Of a DNA stretch of 54,717 nt, positions 25,795-33,028 are shown one piece after another. This stretch comes from DATILL01 sp035476575 (GTDB taxonomy: Bacteria; Actinomycetota; Actinomycetes; Mycobacteriales; JACQDL01). Below the pieces are notes generated by a model, which was given only the letters and a program-made list of their open reading frames with translations, was not told the origin of the DNA and ran no database searches. The stretch covers positions 1 to 54,717 of the forward strand of contig DATILL010000012.1 in the NCBI GenBank assembly GCA_035476575.1, in the 5' to 3' direction. A program made the position numbers and the translations under genes. How positions within the stretch are numbered: position 1 is the first letter of the stretch; each line of letters begins with the position of its first letter.

Positions 25795-26634
25795 ATGATG
25801 AGACCTCGACATGCCGTCGCCGCCGCGGGAGTGGCGGCGGCCCTAATTGCCGGGTCCGGAGCCGTGGAGCTAGCCCCGGCGTACCTGTCCCAGGCGGCCG
25901 CGGCACCGGTGGCCGCCGCCAGGACGGGGCTGGTGGATGCACCGCTGGCCACCGCGACCGCGGCAACTGTGGCGGCGCCGACCAGCCGGCCGCAGCTCTA
26001 CCGCGAGACCGTGCGGTACGGCGCCCGGGACACCAGCCCGTACCAGATCAGCCACGTCTACGAGGTGCAGATCCGGCTGGCCCGGACCGGCATCTACAAG
26101 GGGCCGGTCACCGGCTACTTCGGCACCGCCACGCTCGCGGCGGTGAAGGCCTTCCAGAGGTCGCAGCGGCTGTCCCAGACCGGCGTGGTCAACCAGGCCA
26201 CCTGGACCCGGCTGATCACCGTCTCCCGGCAGCGGTCGCCGGGCTGGTACCAGGTGCCCGCGGCGTGCAAGGCGGCCGGCTGGCACACCTGCTACTCGCG
26301 CTCGACGTACGAGGTGTTCACCTTCTACAGCGGCACCCTGTGGAACACCTGGCTGGTCCGCGGCGGTGCGGCCGGGCTGCAGACAGTGCTCGGCACGTAC
26401 CGGGTGTACTGGCAGGACATCGACCACCGTTCCGCGATGTTCGACAACGCGCCGATGCCGTACTCGCAGTTCTTCTACGGTGGCGAGGCCCTGCATGGCA
26501 GCGCGACGATGATGGACCCACGGCTGGGGCACTCGCACGGCTGCGTGAACATGTACATCGAGGACGCCACCGAGCTGTGGCGGCTGACCGGCGGCAGGGC
26601 GCACGTCGTCACCGTGTACGGCGCCTGGCGCTGA
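25795..26634 (+). CDS. Secreted L,D-transpeptidase with peptidoglycan-binding domain
   Basis: The 279-residue precursor has a basic start and a hydrophobic signal segment (AVAAAGVAAALIAGSGAV). A PG_binding_1 domain follows (VQIRLARTGIYKGPVTGYFG, VKAFQRSQRLSQTGVV), then a YkuD catalytic domain ending in HSHGCVNMYIED, where the Cys is the nucleophile and the preceding His its base. It would form 3-3 cross-links in the cell wall or attach proteins to it. I chose the ATG at 25795 because GGGGAGGG lies just upstream; the frame's earlier start has none. The start is a tandem ATGATG. Confidence 0.93.
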   Translation: MMRPRHAVAAAGVAAALIAGSGAVELAPAYLSQAAAAPVAAARTGLVDAPLATATAATVAAPTSRPQLYRETVRYGARDTSPYQISHVYEVQIRLARTGIYKGPVTGYFGTATLAAVKAFQRSQRLSQTGVVNQATWTRLITVSRQRSPGWYQVPAACKAAGWHTCYSRSTYEVFTFYSGTLWNTWLVRGGAAGLQTVLGTYRVYWQDIDHRSAMFDNAPMPYSQFFYGGEALHGSATMMDPRLGHSHGCVNMYIEDATELWRLTGGRAHVVTVYGAWR

Positions 26635-26736
26635 CATCGGAGGCGCTGGCACGGGGTCTGGTAGCACTGGGACGCTGCGGAACGCTCTGGTGCCACCAGG
26701 CCCAGTGCCACCCCGGCCGTCATTAGGCTGGCCGGC

Positions 26737-29007
26737 GTGGAAGACAAGCGGCTCACCCTGAACACCCGGCTGACCACCGCGCCGCTGGACCAGCGGCGGG
26801 GTATCGTCCGGCTGCATCGTGAGGTGCTCACCGTGCTGGGCCTGCGCTCGTGGGATCCCGTGCTGCTGGCCACGCCCTCGCGGCCGGGGCGTGCCGGCCG
26901 GTCCACCGGCGCGCTGGCCGCCATCGCCCGGGACGGCGTGCCCCGGGGCACCGTCCTCTGCGACGACCTGACCCTGGGCAACCTCCAGGTCACCGACGGT
27001 GCGCCGGTCGACGTCTCCCCGGCCCCGCTGGTCGAGGCCCATCGGGTGGTCCTAGCCGGCACAGCGGACGTTCAGGCGTTGGTCTCCCCCGAGATGCTGC
27101 GGCTGGCCCTGCTGGGCAAGATGGTCTCCGCGGGCGACAACGTCTCGCTGCTGCCGCAGGACGTGCAGCCGCGGCCCGGTGACCGGGCCGCCGAGCTGGC
27201 CACCGCCCGGCGCAGCCTGTCCACCGCGATGGGGTACGCCTGGACCACCACGCTGGTCACCGTGACCGGATGCGAGCCGGCCGGGCCGGTCCTGGTCACC
27301 ATGAGCACGGTGGTGTCCTGGCGGGACGGCGGCTCGACGGCGAGCAGCGCCACGCCCAGCCCGGCCGACCGCAACCTGGCTACGACCACCGCCGAGGAGG
27401 ACGCCGTACCCCCGCCGAGCCTGGACGACCTGCCCGGGGTGCAGGCCCAGGCCAGCCAGCTCCGCGAGTGGCTCGACCTCGGCTTCCACCACACCGACGT
27501 GCTGGCCAGGCTGGGCACCACGCCGCGGCTTGGCGTGCTGGTCACCGGCCCCGCCGGCTCCGGCAAGACGACGCTGGTCCGCGCGGTGGCGGCGGCGGTC
27601 GGCGCGTCGGTGGTACGGCGGTGGGCGCCCGGGCTGGCCGCGATGCCGGCCGACGTCGCCGCCCGGGAGCTGCGCGGCGCGCTGGCCGAGGCGGCCCGGC
27701 GGACGCCGTGCGTGCTGCTGGTCGAGGACGTCGAGGCGCTGGCCCCGCGGGACGGCGGCCCGGGCGGGGCAGGCTCGCAGGGCGCCAGCCCGATCGGGAC
27801 AGTGCTGCTGGCGGCGGTCCGGCAGGCGGCCGGCACGCGGGGGGTGGCCGTGGTGTGCACCACGGCGCACCCCGAAGCGGTCACCCCGGCCCTGCGCCAC
27901 CCCGGCGCGCTGGACCATGAGCTCGCCGTCCCGCTGCCGGACAAGGCGGGCCGGCGGGCGCTGCTGGAGGTGCTGCTGCGGTCGGCCCCGCTGGCGCCCG
28001 ACGTGCACCTGGACGAGGTGGCCGGCCGGACGCCGGGGTTCGTGGTGGCGGACCTGATCGCGCTACGCCGGGAGGCCGCGGTGCGGGCGGCGGCCCGGCA
28101 GCGCACCGCGCCGAACCCGACCATCGGCCAGCAGGACCTGCTCGGCGCGCTGGACGTGGTCCGGCCAACCGCGATGAGCGACTCGACGCTAGACGTGCCG
28201 CGGTCCTCGCTGGACGACGTCGGCGACATGGCGCAGACCAAGCAGGCGCTGACCGAGACGGTGCTGTGGCCGCTGCGGTACCCGGACACGTTCTCCCGGC
28301 TCGGCGTGCGGCCGCCGCGCGGTGTGCTGCTGTACGGGCCGCCGGGCTGCGGGAAGACGTTCCTGGTCAAGGCGGTCGCCGGGTCCGGCCAGCTCAACGT
28401 GCTGGCGGTCAAGGGTGCCGAGCTGCTGAGCAAGTGGGTCGGTGAGAGCGAGCGGGCGGTCCGGGAGCTGTTCCGCCGGGCCCGGGAGGCGGCGCCGACG
28501 TTGATCTTCCTGGACGAGGTGGACGCGCTGGCCCCGGTGCGCGGCCAGGCCTCCGACGGCGGCGTCACCGACCGGGTGGTCGCCGCGCTGCTCACCGAGC
28601 TGGACGGCGTGGAGGAGCTGCGCGACGTCGTGGTCATCGGGGCCACCAACCGTCCCGACCTGGTCGACCCGGCCCTGCTGCGGCCGGGCCGGCTGGAGCG
28701 GCTGATCTCGGTGCCGCCGCCGGACGCCGAGGCCCGGGCGGCCATCCTGCGGGCCACTGCCCGGGAGGTGCCGCTGGCGGCCGACGTCGACCTGGACGCA
28801 CTGGCCAAGCAGCTCGACGGCTACAGCTCGGCGGACTGCACCGCCGTGGTGCGGGAGGCCGCGCTGGCGGCGATGCGGCGCTCGCTGGACACCCCGGACG
28901 TGACGGCGGCCGACGTCGCGGCGGCCCGGTCCGCCGTACGGCCGTCGCTCGACCCGGCCCAGGTCGCCTACCTGGCCGGCTATGCCGACCAGCACCGCCC
29001 CACCTGA
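26737..29007 (+). CDS. CDC48/VCP-like protein with two AAA+ ATPase domains
   Basis: The 756-residue protein has a CDC48-type N-terminal region (about residues 1-210) and two AAA modules. D1 has the Walker A GPAGSGKTTLVRA near residue 272, but its Walker B reads CVLLVEDVEALAP, not the usual hhhhDE. D2 has GPPGCGKTFLVKA near residue 534, FLDEVDALAP near 590, and the second-region motif GATNRPDLVDPALLRPGRLE. Thus D2 looks fully active and D1 partly divergent. Such ATPases unfold or extract proteins from complexes. The GTG at 26737 has no Shine-Dalgarno sequence, but TAGGCT 6 bp before it suggests a leaderless message. It converges with the mycosin pseudogene and their ends overlap slightly. Confidence 0.9.
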   Translation: MEDKRLTLNTRLTTAPLDQRRGIVRLHREVLTVLGLRSWDPVLLATPSRPGRAGRSTGALAAIARDGVPRGTVLCDDLTLGNLQVTDGAPVDVSPAPLVEAHRVVLAGTADVQALVSPEMLRLALLGKMVSAGDNVSLLPQDVQPRPGDRAAELATARRSLSTAMGYAWTTTLVTVTGCEPAGPVLVTMSTVVSWRDGGSTASSATPSPADRNLATTTAEEDAVPPPSLDDLPGVQAQASQLREWLDLGFHHTDVLARLGTTPRLGVLVTGPAGSGKTTLVRAVAAAVGASVVRRWAPGLAAMPADVAARELRGALAEAARRTPCVLLVEDVEALAPRDGGPGGAGSQGASPIGTVLLAAVRQAAGTRGVAVVCTTAHPEAVTPALRHPGALDHELAVPLPDKAGRRALLEVLLRSAPLAPDVHLDEVAGRTPGFVVADLIALRREAAVRAAARQRTAPNPTIGQQDLLGALDVVRPTAMSDSTLDVPRSSLDDVGDMAQTKQALTETVLWPLRYPDTFSRLGVRPPRGVLLYGPPGCGKTFLVKAVAGSGQLNVLAVKGAELLSKWVGESERAVRELFRRAREAAPTLIFLDEVDALAPVRGQASDGGVTDRVVAALLTELDGVEELRDVVVIGATNRPDLVDPALLRPGRLERLISVPPPDAEARAAILRATAREVPLAADVDLDALAKQLDGYSSADCTAVVREAALAAMRRSLDTPDVTAADVAAARSAVRPSLDPAQVAYLAGYADQHRPT

Positions 29008-30090
29008 GCCGGCATGGGCTGAGCATGGGCCATCCCAGGCAAGGCGACCGTCAGGCCCGGACGCTGCCGGTCACCGCGGCGGGGCCCGCCCCATGCGCCC
29101 CCGGTGGGTGGCGGAGGGGGCGGCCAGCCGGGCGGCACGTTGGTCCGGCGTCCGCGCCTGGCCACGACAAGGATGCCGAGCAGGATCGCGATGGCGACTA
29201 CGGCGATGCCGCCGATGATCAGCCCGGTGCTCGAGCCGTGGCTGGCCCCGGCAACGGTCGGGCAGGGCGACGGCGACGGCGACGGCGACGAGGGACCGGC
29301 GCAGTTGTCGGTCCGGTCCGGTAGGCCGGGCCGGGCTCTGGGCCGGGCCGGCGCTGGCCGCCGAGCTGAGCTCGTCGAAGACCGGGTTCGGCGCGTTGAC
29401 CGGGATGTCCCGGGTGATGGCGTAGTACGGGCGGACAATGCCCATCCCGGTGGCGTTGTCCGGGCCGGGCTGGTCGGCGTCGTCGGTGAGGGTGGCCAGG
29501 ATGCGCGCCACGACCTGGCGGTTGCTGAGCCGCGGATATTTCGACCAGACCAGCGCGATCGCCGCGGACGTGACGGCTGCCGAGTTGCTTGTGCCATCGC
29601 CGTAGCCGCCTTGGCCCGCCGCGTTGATCCCGTACATGTGCACGCCCGGCGCGGCGACGTCCACATAGTCCTGGCGCCCGGTCTGCGGCCAGACGTGCTT
29701 GTCCGCGTCGACCGCGCCGACCGCGAGCACGCCGCGGCATGCGGCCGGGTGGTAGGCCGGGTTGGTGGTGTCACCCGCGTCACCAGAGGCCGCCACGACG
29801 ACGGCGCCCGCTCGCAGCGCATAGCTGACGGCGTCCTGAACCTCGCGTGGGCAGTTGTCGGGGAAGCCTGCCCCGTCAGCAACCTGAGAAATGTTGATGA
29901 CCCGAGCGCCATGATCGACAGCCCATCTGACACCCGTCGAGAACACCGACACGCCGTTCTCACGGCCAGTGGAGTTGACCACGATCGATAAAATTTTTGC
30001 CCGCGACACGATACCGACCAGATCGGCCGAGCTGCCTTGGCCCGCGATCCACGCCGCCATCCGAGTGCCGCGGCCCTCCCGGTCGGTGTC
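28980..30090 (-). pseudogene. Mycosin-like (S8) type VII secretion protease, degenerate
   Basis: The minus strand encodes the C-terminal two thirds of a mycosin: a REGRGTRMAAWIAGQG block, WAVDHGARVINISQVAD, VVVAASGDAGDT, and DGTSNSAAVTSAAIALVWSKYP with the Ser. The Asp segment is missing and the expected GHGT reads GRGT, so two of three catalytic residues are lost. The frame also breaks near 29300; the membrane anchor STGLIIGGIAVVAIAILLGI and the Pro-rich tail continue in another frame to 28980. Upstream, the frame fuses directly to a PPE-like tail, as if a deletion removed the signal peptide and first catalytic segment. Confidence 0.75.
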
Positions 30091-31110
30091 AGTTCCTCCG
30101 CTCCCGCCGACATCTCCGCCCCAGACATCCTCGTCCTCGGTGAGCCAGGTGGTGCGCTCGCGCTCCTGCTTGTCACCGCCGGCACCGTGACTGCCCGACA
30201 TGGGCATGCCGCCAGCGCCCCCGCCAGCCAAGCCACCCAGAGCCGCGCTGGCGCCCGATCCGGTCAACCCACCGGATCCGACCTGGCCACCCGGTCCCGT
30301 AAAGCCCCCCGGCTCCCGCGCCTCCGCCTGCTCCCGCGCCTGCTCCCGCTCCGGCACCGAACCCACCGCCGACGGCGGAGCCGACCCCAAAACCACCAGC
30401 ACCGAGGCCGGGGCGCCCAACCCACCGCCACCCCCACCGGCGAGTGACGAGGTGGGGGTCGTACGGGCTGCCAGACGGGTAGCCCGGCTGGCCCGCGGTG
30501 GACAATCTGCTCGCTTGGCCTAGGCCGGGGGGAAGCGCTCGGGTCGCCGCTGCCGAGCCGGTCACCGAGCGGCTGGCCCACTGGTAGCCGGCGCCGCCTG
30601 GTAGGCCGGATGTCCCACCGACACTGGGACCGCCACCCGTTGTGACCCATTGACCTGCCTTGCTCACGGGATTCGAGTCGATGTACTGGGCAGTGACCTC
30701 CGGCGAAATCTGGTTGACCATGATTTCGTTGTAGCGCTGCAGTAGCCTAATCTTCAGGTCCAGGGCACGGCTGTCGCCGCCGGTTGCCCAGTTGAACGTA
30801 CCCTCGCAACCGAGCGTCTTCTTGTACCACGCGGAGATTATGGGACGCGGTGTCGGTAGCTCGGGCCATCTGCATGCTCTGGTCCGCCAGTGCCCGCGCC
30901 GTTGCCTCCGCGGTCCGCAACTGCTTCTGCGCGGCACCGGAAGCCGGCTCCTCCCACACCTCACCCAGCGGCGTGCCGCCCTCGCGCATCGTTGATCTTG
31001 GTCGGGTCAAGCTGGTCGAACTCCTTCTTAATCTCGTCGAAGTTCGCATGATAAGTTGAGGTGTCCTGGCCCTGAAAGATCGCGCTCTTCTCGGTCCGAG
31101 GGTCGGTCAT
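30090..31110 (-). pseudogene. PPE/WXG-like type VII substrate, frameshifted
   Basis: The ATG at 31110 starts MTDPRTEKSAIFQGQ and a helical region that runs out of frame after FDQLDPTKIN near 30990. The next frame gives GTPLGEVWEEPASGAAQKQL and QMARATDTAS, a WxxP-containing helical hairpin. A third frame then carries RLLQRYNEIMVNQISPEVTA and a Gly/Pro-rich region. The tail ERERTTWLTEDEDVWGGD is typical of actinobacterial PPE-like proteins and sits in the frame that runs into the mycosin remnant. At least two frameshifts and a fusing deletion make it non-functional. PPE and mycosin genes are normal neighbours in type VII loci. Confidence 0.7.
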
Positions 31111-31128
31111 TCGAACGTCACCGCCTGC

Positions 31129-31634
31129 TCAGTACGAGCCGGACTGGGTCGAGCCGGACTGGCCTCCCAGGCTGCTCTGGATGTTGGTGTAGGACCGGAT
31201 GTTCGCCTGCTCCGCGGCTCGGTGGTGCTCGATGGCGCCCCGGATGGATGCCGCTGCCTGCTCAAGATTCTGGATGAGTTGCGTAGTGTAGTTGCGCACC
31301 GCGCTCGCGACCTCGTTAGAGGCCTTGCCGAGATATCGCGCGGCCAGCCAACTGTCTGGTCCGAAGCTGACGCCGGCGGCGTCCCGGGCAAGCGCCGTCG
31401 GTGTCCCCTCGCCGTCGCCCTTCAGGCTGACCAGCAGGTCTTCGATGAACGTGGCGACGGCTTCCATCTTGTCCAGGTCGTACCGGAGCTTCTTCGGTTC
31501 GGGTCCGTGCCCGGCCAGTTCGGGTGGGGCTCGAGATAGATCTCGTACCCGGCCAGCGCGGTTGGGTCGTTCTTGCTCGCATCCTTCTTGTCGAGGTGGA
31601 TGTGGTAGTGCTCATAGTCAAAGTCCGTGGACAC
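31129..31634 (-). pseudogene. WXG100-like type VII protein, single frameshift
   Basis: The GTG at 31634, with GAGGGGAAGG upstream, starts MSTDFDYEHYHIHLDKKDAS, which ends out of frame after NWPG near 31510. The rest continues in another frame: KLRYDLDKMEAVATFIEDLL, then GVSFGPDSWLAARYLGKASN and the helix TTQLIQNLEQAAASIRGAIE, ending in a Gly/Ser-rich tail. A 1- or 2-base indel near 31505 is enough to explain the break, and the rejoined product would be about 168 residues. It stands 18 bp upstream of the PPE-like pseudogene in operon order. Confidence 0.65.
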
Positions 31635-31768
31635 GGGCCTTCCCCTCGCGTACCTGTTATCGGACCCTGCCGCGATAATGCCAGAAGGCCCGTTAGGCCG
31701 ATTTCAACCCTGGTGATCGCAGAATCTGGTCATACGATGGATCCCTGGCGCTGCCTAGGAATGCTCGG

Positions 31769-32419
31769 TCACCAGTCAGGGGCAAGTACGACGACCACGC
31801 CGTGGACAGACTCGGGCAGGCCGGCGAACCTCGGCAGGACCCGGCTGATCTTCGGGTACTGCGCCGCCAACGCCAGGGCCGCGCGCTGCTCGGCGGTGTT
31901 GCCGGGGGTGTAGTAGACCGTGGTGGCGGGCAGCGTGCCGGTAAAGTTACCCACCGCGACCACCCGCCAGCCGCCGGAGCGGAGCTGCCCGGCCACCCGC
32001 TCGGCCAGGTGCGGGTGGGTGGTGTTGTTCAGCACGGTGAGCGGCGCGCGGGCCGGTCGGCTGGTGGGTGCGGCCGACGGAGCCGGCGACGCGGGCAGCG
32101 GCGCGGGTGCCGGGATAGTGGTGCTGGGCAACGGCGGCGCGGTGCTGGTCGGGCTGGGTGGCATGCTCGGTGGCGTCGGCGTGGAGGCGGACGGCGAAGC
32201 GGCGGACGGCGTCGTGGTGATCCCGGGCACGACCGTGCTGGAGGCCGGGGTGACCGGTCGGCCGCGCAGGGCGAGCAGCCCGCCGACCACCAGCAGCACC
32301 CCGACCAGGGCACAGGCCGCACCGAGCAGCCGGTAGGCGAGTGCCTGGCGGGCAGCGGCGGCCACCGCGACCTGGGCAGGGGAAGGGCCGGTCGGGGACG
32401 CGCCGGGATCGTAGGCCAC
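31769..32419 (-). CDS. Membrane protein with LytR C-terminal domain
   Basis: The 216-residue protein has a cytoplasmic N-terminus, one TM helix (about residues 29-50, LLGAACALVGVLLVVGGLLAL), an extracytoplasmic Pro/Ser/Thr-rich linker of roughly 70 residues, and a LytR_C domain (LTVLNNTTHPHLAERVAGQL, SGGWRVVAVGNFTG, TTVYYTPGNTAEQRAALALA). LytR_C domains occur at the end of LCP cell-wall ligases and alone in proteins like this one; the catalytic LCP domain is absent. It is 12 bp downstream of the DUF3263 gene and probably cotranscribed with it, hence under the same SOS-box promoter region. Confidence 0.85.
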   Translation of the reverse strand: MAYDPGASPTGPSPAQVAVAAAARQALAYRLLGAACALVGVLLVVGGLLALRGRPVTPASSTVVPGITTTPSAASPSASTPTPPSMPPSPTSTAPPLPSTTIPAPAPLPASPAPSAAPTSRPARAPLTVLNNTTHPHLAERVAGQLRSGGWRVVAVGNFTGTLPATTVYYTPGNTAEQRAALALAAQYPKISRVLPRFAGLPESVHGVVVVLAPDW

Positions 32420-32431
32420 TGGCGGTCAGGC

Positions 32432-32806
32432 TCAGACCTCGATGCCGAGGCGGCGGGCCGATCGGGCCCGCTGCCGGCTGGCACGGAGCCGGCGCAGCCG
32501 CTTGACCAGCATCGGATCGTGGGCGAGCGCCTGTGGGGTGTCGATGAGCGTGTTCAGCACCTGGTAGTACCGCGTCGCGGACATGGCAAACAGGTCGCGG
32601 ATCGCCTGCTCCTTGGCGCCCGCGTACCTCCACCACTGCCGCTCGAACGCGAGAATGTCGCGCTCGCGCCGGGTCAGCCCGTCCTCAACCTCGGCCGGCG
32701 CGGCCCCCCCGGTTGCGGCCAGTGCTTCGGCGGCGTCCATTTCGCTCCTCGCATCGGCCTCGGACGACACCGGCAAACCATCTGACTGTGGTTCACCGGC
32801 CCCCAT
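32432..32806 (-). CDS. DUF3263 family protein
   Basis: The 124-residue product carries the DUF3263 core: LTRRERDILAFERQWWRYAG, AKEQAIRDLFAMSATRYYQV, LNTLIDTPQALAHDPMLVKR. The pattern of helices and the conserved SATRYYQVLN suggest a small HTH-like DNA-binding domain, with a basic tail (RLRRLRASRQRARSARR). The N-terminal 40 residues are acidic and variable. The family is actinobacterial and of unknown function. A perfect LexA box and two DnaA-box-like nonamers lie within 135 bp upstream, which would connect the gene to DNA damage or replication status. Confidence 0.85.
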   Translation of the reverse strand: MGAGEPQSDGLPVSSEADARSEMDAAEALAATGGAAPAEVEDGLTRRERDILAFERQWWRYAGAKEQAIRDLFAMSATRYYQVLNTLIDTPQALAHDPMLVKRLRRLRASRQRARSARRLGIEV

Positions 32807-32891
32807 TACAGCACGTCACCTCCAGGACTGGCCCGACGACGCGCTGGCCACTCGGGCCAAGGGTAAACCGTTACGCCGATGGTCCGCATGA

Positions 32892-32907
32892 TCGAACGGA
32901 CGTTCGA
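32892..32907. promoter_or_regulatory. LexA (SOS) box
   Basis: TCGAACGGACGTTCGA matches the actinobacterial SOS consensus TCGAAC-N4-GTTCGA at every conserved position. It lies 86 bp upstream of the DUF3263 start. The gene on the other side ends at 33029, so the box must serve the minus-strand DUF3263-LytR_C unit. Confidence 0.8.
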
Positions 32908-32919
32908 GTAATCCCCAAC

Positions 32920-32940
32920 TGTGGAAAACCCTGTGGACAA
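32920..32940 (-). promoter_or_regulatory. Two DnaA-box-like nonamers
   Basis: On the minus strand the sequence reads TTGTCCACA, three bases, TTTTCCACA. The first matches the actinobacterial DnaA-box consensus TTGTCCACA exactly and the second at 8 of 9 positions. Confidence 0.55.
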
Positions 32941-32944
32941 CTGG

Positions 32945-33003
32945 GCTGCCGTAACACCGGGCTGCCCAGACCACCAAGCTGCCCATGACCACCGGGCTGC
33001 CCA
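32945..33003. repeat. Short imperfect tandem repeat (17-18 bp unit)
   Basis: A unit of the type GGGCTGCCCATGACCACC occurs about three and a half times with small changes, ending 26 bp before the CHAT gene's stop on the other side. It has no coding meaning I can see. Confidence 0.5.
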
Positions 33004-33028
33004 TCCGGAGCCACGCGGCCCGAACCGC

